Assembly (NCBI GenBank): GCA_029959085.1
Contig: JARWIR010000022.1
Location: forward strand, 806,001 to 870,000
Origin: Nemophila menziesii
Lineage: Eukaryota > Streptophyta > Magnoliopsida > Boraginales > Hydrophyllaceae
Reading direction: 5' to 3'
DNA length: 64,000 nt
Positions 52,209 through 61,561 of this stretch are shown piece by piece (position 1 is the stretch's first letter; every line of letters begins with the position of its first letter). The notes below the pieces were generated by a model, which saw only the letters and a program-made list of their open reading frames with translations, was not told the origin of the DNA and ran no database searches. The position numbers were made by a program, and so were the translations under genes.

Positions 52209-52221
52209 GATCTAATAGAAA
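52206..52221. other. Templated filler at deletion junction
   Basis: The sixteen bases ctagatctaatagaaa are the exact reverse complement of left-LTR positions 43462-43477. The equivalent place in the right LTR has one mismatch. They join the truncated LTR to satellite sequence resuming at aaacaagg. Such inverted filler is characteristic of break repair with a template switch. Confidence 0.7.
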
Positions 52222-52962
52222 CAAGGAACTTTTATAATATTTAAAAAATTAATTGATTGGGTAATTTTACAATATATTTTTTAATATTATTCATACTTGG
52301 TTGTAGAATAATATTACGAAATTTAACTGTTTGATCAATTGAACAAAAAAAGAGGGAAAAAATTAGATTTCTTTAGGTAACATTACTTTTTGCATCTTTA
52401 TATTTGTGAATATTAGTTATACATTGTTAGATTATATATATCTATGGATTTGTATTCATAAAATTGCTAAATACTTATTCAAAGTTTTAACTGTAAATAA
52501 GTTAGATTTTATTTTTGTAACAAATATTTTGGAAATCCTAATTTTGTACCTTTACAAGTTTATAGTGTTAAATAAATTTTTTCATTATTGTAGATAAACT
52601 CTTGGTGGAGCTTTGGAGATTATATCTCTGGTAAGTCCATAAACAATTCTTTAATAGTAATCATGTCTAGTGAATTAAATATTTTAAAGTCCATGATTTT
52701 TTTTCGAATTTACTGTATACTTTAAAATGTCATGTTTGTCCACTTAACTTTAGTTTAGCTGAGATTTTGCATTCTAGCATTGAGATCAAAAAAACTTCAG
52801 TTTTATTATATCATAAATATTTTTATAAGTATCTTTATAAGTAAAGTCTAATTATATGGGCTAGTTTTACCCATCTCTTGGATAAGGTAAATCAAGAATA
52901 ATATATCGGGTCCAGAAATTGCTGGGGTAACCCTAGATAGAGTAAAAAAATGTTTACCCTTG
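52219..52962 (+). repeat. Array copy 16, right part
   Basis: The unit resumes at the end of the leader exon (aaacaagg), keeps the segment of about 170 bp (from aactgtttgatcaattg), the acceptor, the 37-nt exon-like segment beginning near 52595 and its GTAAGT donor, and ends at the next phase marker. Compared with copy 17, about 0.6 kb of unit between the two halves of copy 16 is missing. Confidence 0.92.
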
Positions 52963-53508
52963 GATTAATTTGGGTTAACCGTTGGATACCTTCAATTACA
53001 TTTGATTTCCTTGGTTTAACTTTGGATTATCCCTATTGATCAACATTGGACAAATTTTTTTTCCATATGATATAGTAAAAAAATTACTTAGAATCTAGAA
53101 AAGATGAAGTCATCATTCTTCTAATTCATCAATATTATCTACTATAAACGAATAAGATGAAATTAACAATTTATAAACCAATACGAATGTTAAAATTCGA
53201 TACTTCATGAATCATATACTTCAAAAAAAGTTACAATTCAAAGTATAAAGATTTATACATTACTTAAATTTCCCCAAAAGCTATTAAATTTTTTTTCCTT
53301 TTACTTCATAAACCTTCAAAACCCTTGATTACTTAGGGTCTTGTTAGTCATCTCGGGTGCTCGGTCAACCTATTCACCCCTATATATTTATTTTCACACA
53401 TTTTATGTTAACTACATACGTTATTTAGAAGCATTAGGATTTAGAAAACTAAGATTCATCATAGACCTTAAAGTTTTACTAATTTAGGGAGTGAACTAAA
53501 AACTTGTA

Positions 53509-53598
53509 GGGACTAAAATGCAAAGTGTAGTAGTTTTAGAGACTGAAATGTAAATTTTAGTAGCTTCTGGAACTGAAATGCAAAATCTTAGTGGATTG
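53509..53598. repeat. Three tandem degenerate 30-bp repeats (copy 17)
   Basis: Blocks at 53509-53538, 53539-53568 and 53569-53598 align around gactgaaatg. They correspond to the 551-640 triplet of copy 1. Confidence 0.8.
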
Positions 53599-53679
53599 AA
53601 CCCTAAGAAGTGTTACTTATTTTTTATATCATTACGTTTAGATTATAAAATATCACTGATCTCCGATTAATTACATCCA

Positions 53680-53822
53680 TTACCCCTGAACTATGAGAAG
53701 ATTGAGAACTTACCCCCCCCCACTGTTTAAAATTGTATTGGTTACCCCCATTATTAGTTTTCGTGACTCGTTACCCCTGGTAACGAAACCGTAAAAAACC
53801 GTCGTTAGTTGGTCATGTGCCT
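53680..53822. repeat. TTACCCC-segment block with variable C-tract
   Basis: Four segments of about 28-36 bp each begin with TTACCCC or a variant (53680, 53710, 53742, 53771). The second contains a C-run whose length varies greatly among copies: short in copies 18 and 20, intermediate here, and about 11 in copy 19 near 59660. The block recurs in all monomers except copy 16. The origin is unknown; it may be part of an old transposon. Confidence 0.65.
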
Positions 53823-54117
53823 GATTTTTTAATTAAAGAAACAAATTTTCTGATTTAATAAACATTACCTATTAATTAACAATAATATAATTGGTAGTTC
53901 CTAATCACCTAAACTTTAAAAACACAAATTTAAAACAAAAATAATAAAGCATCATACACAAAATCATTCATTGGGAAAACTAGAAGAACCCTAATTTAAA
54001 AAATTCATGTTGCCCATTTTAGTAAACTCTTATGCCCATTAGAAAATCCAAGCTTGTTTAATTTGGACTTTTCCTTATTTAAACGAACCTTAAATTTGTA
54101 TATAAGTCTTGTTTATT

Positions 54118-54660
54118 TTTCAAGAGGGAACAGTTCGTAGAGTCTACAAGTCTTGTTCATTTTTAAACAATTTGTAAGCGTTCGAAAGTCTCTTGATTCT
54201 TTTCAAAGCCAGCGAAAGTATTACAAACGTGACCTATTTCGCCACTTATATTGCAAAAACTTCCACTATCGCTACCTTGAGTGTTTCTAAGAGCGCCACC
54301 AAAACCAACATTGCTTTGTGGAAATGGAACCATATTAGTTGTCTCAAATTGACGAGGACTAAAATTATCTGAGATTGTGTTCCTAAATTTCCAAAACCGT
54401 CTAAAGGGGTGTTTGAAATTTGGTTGAGCATCATGGGCATGGTTTTTTTGTGGTAAGAATAATTGTACCAGAGATAGGTCAAGATTATTAAATAGTGTAG
54501 CTGGTGATGGTGAAAAAGAAGCAGAATAATCGAATGCTCCTTGTAAAATCAAATTGTTCTGATCAACCTTGTTGAAACTGGGTTAAAAAGTTATGCTTTG
54601 GTGCTCAAGCATGCCGTTATTGTTAGCAATAACATTGTTATTATTGTTGTTATTTTTCAT
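54118..54660 (-). pseudogene. Asn-rich coding remnant, long form, copy 17
   Basis: From an ATG at 54658-54660 the minus-strand frame reads MKNNNNNNNVIANNN, then LEHQSITF followed by a TAA at 54583-54585. It then stays open for 129 further residues to 54163: GAFDYSASFSPSPATLFNNL, a basic stretch HPFRRFWKFRNT, NMVPFPQSNVGFGGALRNTQ, SFCNISGEIGHVCNTFAGFE and ERLQIV. A one-base loss near 54160 ends it; other copies continue with KMNKTCRLYELFPPEK. No known domain is recognised. Composition (Asn, Ser, Phe) suggests a non-DNA-binding part of a plant regulatory protein, but this is a guess. A T-run near 54445 changes length between copies and shifts the frame, so which frame is original downstream is unclear. 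Confidence 0.55.
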
Positions 54661-55107
54661 GTACCAATCTACATCATTTTTTGTACATACAAATTTTTTT
54701 AATGGTGTTTAAAATTATTAGATAAGAAAAGAGTTCGAAAGATCTCAAAAGACTAACTTGATCTAGAAATTTTATAGATCACTCTCCATTATTGGCAATA
54801 ACTATAATTTTAAATATACATATACCTATTATAAGTCGTCCTTATTAAGAATTTAAGTTAGTAATGAATGTCGTAATTGGCATTAGAATCATTGTATGCA
54901 AGTTTTTAATTTAAAATATTATTAACATTATATAATTTATTCTAGTAAAATATAAAAGAATTGTTATAATTATCTAATTAGATAAATGTTGACAAAATAC
55001 ATTATCAAAACAAGAAAATAGAAATGAAATCAAAATGTACTATTTAGGTTTTTCTAATTTCTAAATTAATTATATTTATGTACTACATAATCTTGGGGTT
55101 AGACTTT

Positions 55108-55199
55108 CATCCAATATTGGATGGTCCAATATATAAATACTGATAATTGGGCCATGCGTCATAATATAAATGGAATATTGGTCCATCCAATATTCGAGT
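55108..55199. repeat. Foldback with 25-bp arms
   Basis: Arms at 55108-55132 and 55175-55199 are inverted complements with about four mismatches, around a loop of 42 bp. The left arm itself begins with a perfect 16-bp palindrome, catccaatattggatg. The structure recurs in all monomers that retain this region (1752-1846 in copy 1). The loop contains ATATAAATAC and ATAATATAAA, both TATA-like. It could be a small foldback element or a cruciform or hairpin RNA source. Confidence 0.7.
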
Positions 55200-55259
55200 G
55201 AAATTTTTTCTCATTATAAGGACCACATTCATTATTTACCTCTAATCATGTCAGTTTCA

Positions 55260-55531
55260 AATAGAACTCTAACCTAGCCGCCTTTAAGTATACACATAAC
55301 ATACTTGCACCATTACCTATTATTTGTCTTCGTTCTCTTATCTCTCACAATCTTCTTCTCTCTAATCTGGTTTTTCGTATTAAATCCTTTTTGTTCACTG
55401 TCACTTCATTCCTCTTTCATTCTTGTGTACTATTGTTGTTCTACACTTCCCAACATTACAACCTATTTTTAAACAAAGTGTAACTTGTATTTCAGATCAT
55501 TGGACATTACATTTCAGAAAATAAAAACAAG
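55260..55531 (+). promoter_or_regulatory. Promoter-like region and pyrimidine-rich leader
   Basis: Downstream of the foldback come a possible TATA-like ttaagtatacacataac and then a long CT-rich tract (ttctcttatctctcacaatc and following), as in many plant 5' untranslated leaders. The tract ends at aacaag, followed by GTACTT, a usable but weak splice donor at 55532. No protein start in a good frame follows. The minus-strand open frames opposite it (Arg/Glu-rich) merely mirror the CT tract. Copies 18-20 lack this leader. I infer a transcription-competent 5' end from composition only. Confidence 0.4.
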
Positions 55532-55899
55532 GTACTTTTATAATATTTAAAAAATTTATTGGTTGGGTAATTTTACTATATAGTTTTTAATATTATTCAT
55601 ACTTGGTTGTAGAATAATATTAAGAAATTTAACTGTTTGATCAATTGTACAAAAAAAGAGGGCAAAAATTAGATTTGTTTAGGAAACATTACTTTATGCA
55701 TCTTTATATTTGTGAATATTAGTTGTACATTGTTAGCTTATATATATCTATGGATTTTTATTCATAAAATTGCTAAATAATTATTCAAATTGTTAAATGT
55801 AAATAAGTTAGATTTTATTTTTGTAACAAATATTTTGGAAATCCTAATTTTGTACCTTTACAAGTTTATAGTGTTAAATAATTATTTTCATTATTGTAG

Positions 55900-55936
55900 A
55901 TAAACTCTTGGTGGAGCTTTGGAGATTATATCTCTG
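55900..55936 (+). other. 37-nt micro-exon-like segment with consensus splice sites
   Basis: This segment is preceded by a T-rich tract and ttattgtag and followed by GTAAGT, a textbook plant acceptor and donor. The 37 nt starting ataaactcttggtgg is essentially unchanged in nearly all copies (5093-5129, 7824-7860, 10502-10538), while flanking sequence varies. Copy 1 has lost its acceptor, copy 5 has a changed donor, and copies 18-20 lack the segment. Being 37 nt, it would shift a reading frame, so a non-coding or leader exon is more likely than a coding one. Confidence 0.5.
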
Positions 55937-56269
55937 GTAAGTCCATAAACAATTGTTTAATAGTAATCATGTTTAATGAATTAAATATTTTAAAATCCAT
56001 GATTTTTTTTCGAATTTACTGTATACTTTAAAATGTCATGTTTGTCCACTTAACTTTAGTTTAGCTGGGATTTTGCATTCTAGCATTGAGGTCAAAAAAA
56101 CTTTAGTTTTATTATATCATAAATATTTTTATAAGTATCTTTATAAGTAAAGTCTAATTTTATGGGTTGGTTTTACCCAACTCTTGGATAAGGTAAATCA
56201 AGAATAGTATATATCGGTTCCAGAAATTGCTGGAGTAACGCTAGATAGAGTAAAAAATGTTTACCCTTG

Positions 56270-58910
56270 GATTAATTCGGGTTAACCGTTGGATACCTTC
56301 AATTGCATTCGATTTCCTTAGTTTAACTTCGGATTATCCCGATTGATCAACATTGGCCAAATTTTTTTTACACAGAGTAAAAAAATGACTTGGAATCTAG
56401 AAAAGATGAAGTCATCATTCTTCTAATTCATCAATATTATCTACTATAAACGAATAAGATGAAATTAACAATTTATAAACCAATACGAATGTTAAAATTC
56501 GATATTTCATAAAGCATATACTTCAAAAAAAGTTACAATTCGAAGTATAAATATTTATACATTACTTAACTTTCCCTAAAAACGATTAAAAAAAATTTCC
56601 TTTTACTTCATAAACCTTCAAAAGCCTAGATTAATGAGGGTCTTGTTAGTCATCTCGAGTGCTTGGTCAACCTTTTAAACCCTATATATTTCTTTTCACA
56701 CAAAATTTGTTAAGTACATAAGTTATTTAGAAGCTTTAGGATTTTGAAAACTAAGATTCATCATAGACCTTAAAGTTTTACTAATTTAGGGAGTGAACTG
56801 CAAACTTGTATGGACTAATATGAAGAGTGTTGTAGTTTTAGAGACTGAAATATAAAGTTTAGTAGATTTTGGAACTGAAATGCAAAATCTTAGTGGATTG
56901 AACCCCAAGAAGTGTTACTTATTTTTTATATCATTACGGTTTAGATTATAAAATATCATTGATCTCCGATTAATTACATCCATTACCTCCTAAACAATGA
57001 GAAGATTGAGAACTTACCCCCCCTGTTTAAAATGGTACTGGTTACCCCCATTATTAGTTTTCGTGACTCGTTACCCCTGTTAACATAAACCGTAAAAAAC
57101 CGTCGTTAGTTGGTCATGTGCCTGATTTTTTTAATTAAAAAAACAAATTTTATGATTTAATAAACATTACCTATTAATTAACAATAGTATATTTGGTAGT
57201 TCCTAATCACCTAAACCTTAAAAACACAAATTTAAAACAAAAATAATAAAGCATCATACACAAAATCATTCATTGGGAAAACTAGTAGAACCCTAATTTC
57301 AAAAATTCATGTTGCCCATTTTAGTAAACTCTTATGCCCATTAGAAAATCCAAGCTTGTGTAATTTGGACTTTGCCTCATTTAAACGAACCTTAAATTTT
57401 TATATAAGTCTTGTTTATTTTTCAGGAGGGAACAGTTCGTAGAGTCTACAAGTCTTGTTCATTTTCCAAACAATTTGTAAGCGTTCGAAAGTCTCTTGAT
57501 TCTCTTCAAAGCCAGCGATAGTATTACAAACGTGACCTATTTCGCCACTTATATTGCAAAAACTTCCACCATCGCTATCTTGAGTGTTTCTAAGAGCGCC
57601 ACCAAAACCAACATTGTTTTGTAGAAATGGAACCATATTGGTAGTCTCAAATAGACGAGGACTAAAATTATCTAAGATTGTGTACCTAAATATCCAAAAC
57701 CGTCTAAAGGGGTGTTTGAAATTTGGTTGAGCATCATGGGCATGGTTTTTTTGGTGGTAAGAAGAATTGTACCAGGGTCAAGATTATTAAATAGTGTAGC
57801 TGGTGATGGTGAAAAAGAAGTAGAATAATCGAATGCTCCTTGTAAAAGCAAATTGTTCTGATCAACCTTGTTGAAACTGGGTGAAAAAGTTATGCTTTGG
57901 TGCTCAAGCATGTCGTTATTGTTAGCAATAACATTGCTATTATTGCTGTTATTTTTCATGTATCAATCTACATCATTTGTTGAACATACAAATTTTTTAA
58001 TGGTGTTTAAAATTATTAGATAAGAGAAGAGTTTGAAAGATCTCAAAAGACGAACTTGATCTAGAAATTTTATAGATCACTCTCCATTATTGGCAATAAC
58101 TCTAATTGTAAACATACATATACCTATTATAAGTCGTCCTTATTAAGAATTTAATTTAGCAATAAATGTCGTAATTGGCATTAGAATCATTGTATGCAAG
58201 TTTTTAATTTAAAATATTATTAATATTATATAATTTATTCTAGTAAAATATAAAAGAATTGTTATAATTATCTAATTAGATAAATGTTGACAAAATACAT
58301 TATCAAAACAAGAAAATAGAAATGAAATCAAAATGTACTATTTAGGTTTTTCTAATTTCTAAATTAATTACATTTATGTACCACATAATCTTGGGGTTAG
58401 TCTTTCATCCAATATTGGATGGTCCAATATATAAATACTGATAATTTGGCAATGCGTCATAATATAAATGGAATATTGGTCCATCCAATATTCGATTGAA
58501 GATTTTTCTCATTATCAGGACCACATTCATTATTTACCTCTAATCATGTCAGTTTCAAATAGAACTCTAACCTAGCCGCCTTTAAGTATACACATAACAT
58601 ACTTGCACCATTACCTATTATTAAATATTTTAAAATCCATGATTTTTTTTCGAATTTACTGTATACTTTAAAATGTCATGTTTGTCCACTTAACTTTAGT
58701 TTAGCTGGGATTTTGCATTATAGCATTGAGGTCAAAAAAACTTTAGTTTTATTATATCATAAATATATTTATAAGTATCTTTATAAGTAAAGTCTAATTT
58801 TATGGGCTGGTTTTACCCAACTCTTGGATAAGGTAAATCAAGAATAGTATATATCGGTTCCAGAAATTGCTAGAGTAACGCTAGATAGAGTAAAAAAACG
58901 TATACCCTTG
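56270..58910 (+). repeat. Array copy 18 (leader deleted, 2641 bp)
   Basis: The unit is copy-17-like in its coding remnant but jumps from cattacctatta to ttaaatattttaaaatcc near 58618. This removes about 665 bp (leader, both exon-like segments and the 170-bp segment). The junction lies in short TTA/ATTA microhomology. Copies 19 and 20 have the same junction. Confidence 0.94.
57415..57959 (-). pseudogene. Asn-rich coding remnant, long form, copy 18
   Basis: The N-terminal part (from 57959, MKNNSNNSNVIANNN) is open to 57672, because a 6-bp loss at gtaccagggtc changes frame into PMMLNQISNTPLDGFGYLGT. The C-terminal part (57636 down to 57415) reads MVPFLQNNVGFGGALRNTQD and ends KTCRLYELFPPEK. The two parts are in different frames. 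The product is not recognised. Confidence 0.5.
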
Positions 58911-61561
58911 GATTAATTCGGGTTAACCGTTGGATACCTTCAATTGCATTCGATTTCTTTAGTTTAACTTCAGATTATCCCGATTGATCAACATTGGCCA
59001 AATTTTTTTTTACACAGAGTAAAAAAATGACTTAGAATCTAGAAAAGATGAAGTCATCATTCTTCTAATTCATCAATATTATCTACTATAAACGAATAAG
59101 ATGAAATTAACAATTTATAAACCAATACGAATGTTAAAATTCGATATTTCATAAAGCATATACTTCAAAAAAAGTTACAATTCGAAGTATAAATATTTAT
59201 ACATTACTTAACTTTCCCTAAAAACGATTAAAAAAATTCCTTTTACTTCATAAACCTTCAAAAGCCTAGATTAATGAGGGTCTTGTTAGTCATCTCGGGT
59301 GCTTGGTCAACCTTTTAAACCCTATATATTTCTTTTCACACAAAATTTGTTAAGTACATAAGTTATTTAGAAGCTTTAGGATTTTGAAAACTAAGATTCA
59401 TCATAGACCTTAAAGTTTTACTAATTTAGGGAGTGAACTGCAAACTTGTATGGACTAATATGCAAAGTGTTGTAGTTTTAGAGTCTGAAATATAAAGTTT
59501 AGTAGATTTTGGAACTGAAATGCAAAATCTTAGTGGATTGAACCCCAAGAAGTGTTACTTATTTTTTATATCATTACGGTTTAGATTATAAAATATCATT
59601 GATCTCCGATTAATTACATCCATGACCTCCTAAACTATGAGAAGATTGAGAACTTACCCCCCCCCCCCCTGTTTAAAATGGTACTGGTTACCCCCATTAT
59701 TAGTTTTCGTGACTCGTTACCCCTGTTAACATAAACCGTAAAAAACCGTCGTTAGTTGGTCATGTGCCTGATTTTTTTAATTAAAAAAACAAATTTTATG
59801 ATTTAATAAACATTACCTATTAATTAACAATAGTATATTTGGTAGTTCCTAATCACCTAAACTTTAAAAACACAAATTTAAAACAAAAATAATAAAGCAT
59901 CATACACAAAATCATTCATTGGGAAAACTAGTAGAACCCTAATTTCAAAAATTCATGTTGCCCATTTTAGTAAACTCTTATGCCCATTAGAAAATCCAAA
60001 CTTGTGTAATTTGGACTTTGCCTCATTTAAACGAACTTTAAATTTTTATATAAGTCTTGTTTATTTTTCAGGAGGGAACAGTTCGTAGAGTCTACAAGTC
60101 TTGTTCATTTTCCAAACAATTTGTAAGCGTTCGAAAGTCTCTTGATTCTTTTCAAAGCCAGCGACAGTATTACAAACGTGACCTATTTCGCCACTTATAT
60201 TGCAAAAACTTCCACCATCGCTATCTTGAGTGTTTCTAAGAGCGCCACCAAAACCAACATTGTTTTGTAGAAATGGAACCATATTGGCAGTATCAAATAG
60301 ACGAGGACTAAAATTATCTAAGATTGTGTACCTAAATATCCAAAACCGTCTAAAGGGGTGTTTGAAATTTGGTTGAGCATCATGGGCATGGTTTTTTTGG
60401 TGGTAAGAAGAATTGTACCAGAGATAGGTCAAGATTATTAAATAGTGTAGCTGGTGATGGTGAAAAAGAAGTAGAATAATCGAATGCTCCTTGTAAAAGC
60501 AAATTGTTCTGATCAACCTTGTTGAAACTGGGTGAAAAAGTTATGCTTTGGTGCTCAAGCATGTCGTTATTGTTAGCAATAACATTGCTATTATTGTTGT
60601 TATTTTTCATGTATCAATCTACATCATTTGTTGAACATACAAATTTTTTAATGGTGTTTAAAATTATTAGATAAGAGAAGAGTTTGAAAGATCTCAAAAG
60701 ACGAACTTGATCTAGAAATTTTATAGATCACTCTCCATTATTGGCAATAACTCTAATTGTAAACATACATATACCTATTATAAGTCGTCCTTATTAAGAA
60801 TTTAAGTTAGCAATAAATGTCGTAATTGGCATTAGAATCATTGTATGCAAGTTTTTAATTTAAAATATTATTAATATTATATAATTTATTCTAGTAAAAT
60901 ATAAAAGAATTGTTATAATTATCTAATTAGATAAATGTTGACAAAATACATTATCAAAACAAGAAAATAGAAATGAAATCAAAATGTACTATTTAGGTTT
61001 TTCTAGTTTCTAAATTAATTACATTTATGTACCACATAATCTTGGGGTTAGTCTTTCATCCAATATTGGATGGTCCAATATATAAATACTGATAATTTGG
61101 CAATGCGTCATAATATAAATGGAATATTGGTCCATCCAATATTCGATTGAAGATTTTTCTCATTATCAGGACCACATTCATTATTTACCTCTAATCATGT
61201 CAGTTTCAAATAGAACTCTAACCTAGCCGCCTTTAAGTATACACATAACATACTTGCACCATTACCTATTATTAAATATTTTAAAATCCATGATTTTTTT
61301 TCGAATTTACTGTATACTTTAAAATGTCATGTTTGTCCACTTAACTTTAGTTTAGCTGGGATTTTGCATTATAGCATTGAGGTCAAAAAAACTTTAGTTT
61401 TATTATATCATAAATATATTTATAAGTATCTTTATAAGTAAAGTCTAATTTTATGGGCTGGTTTTACCCAACTCTTGGATAAGGTAAATCAAGAATAGTA
61501 TATATCGGTTCCAGAAATTGCTGGAGTAACGCTAGATAGAGTAAAAAAACGTATACCCTTG
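58911..61561 (+). repeat. Array copy 19 (2651 bp)
   Basis: Nearly identical to copies 18 and 20 and carrying the same leader deletion near 61272. Most of its length difference from copy 18 is explained by its C-run (about 11 C at about 59656-59669, against 6 in copies 18 and 20) and a few indels. Confidence 0.94.
60061..60610 (-). pseudogene. Asn-rich coding remnant, long form, copy 19
   Basis: The first frame (60610 to 60380) encodes MKNNNNNSNVIANNN to FNNLDLSLVQFFLPPKKPCP. An overlapping second frame is open down to 60061 and contains HAHDAQPNFKHPFRRFW, GGALRNTQDSDGGSFCNISG and KTCRLYELFPPEK. The switch coincides with the T7-G run near 60398, one base longer than in copy 17. Both halves are conserved across copies, so a single-base slip explains the break. 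Confidence 0.55.

Larger units (their letters stand above)
52963..56269 (+). repeat. Array copy 17, most complete unit (3307 bp)
   Basis: This is the only copy in which every block is present: 30-bp triplet (53509-53598), TTACCCC block (53680-53822), long coding remnant (54118-54660, minus), foldback (55108-55199), leader (about 55311-55531), the segment of about 170 bp (about 55631-55800) and the micro-exon-like segment (55900-55936). All other copies can be derived from such a unit by deletion, so it best represents the ancestral monomer. Confidence 0.93.
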
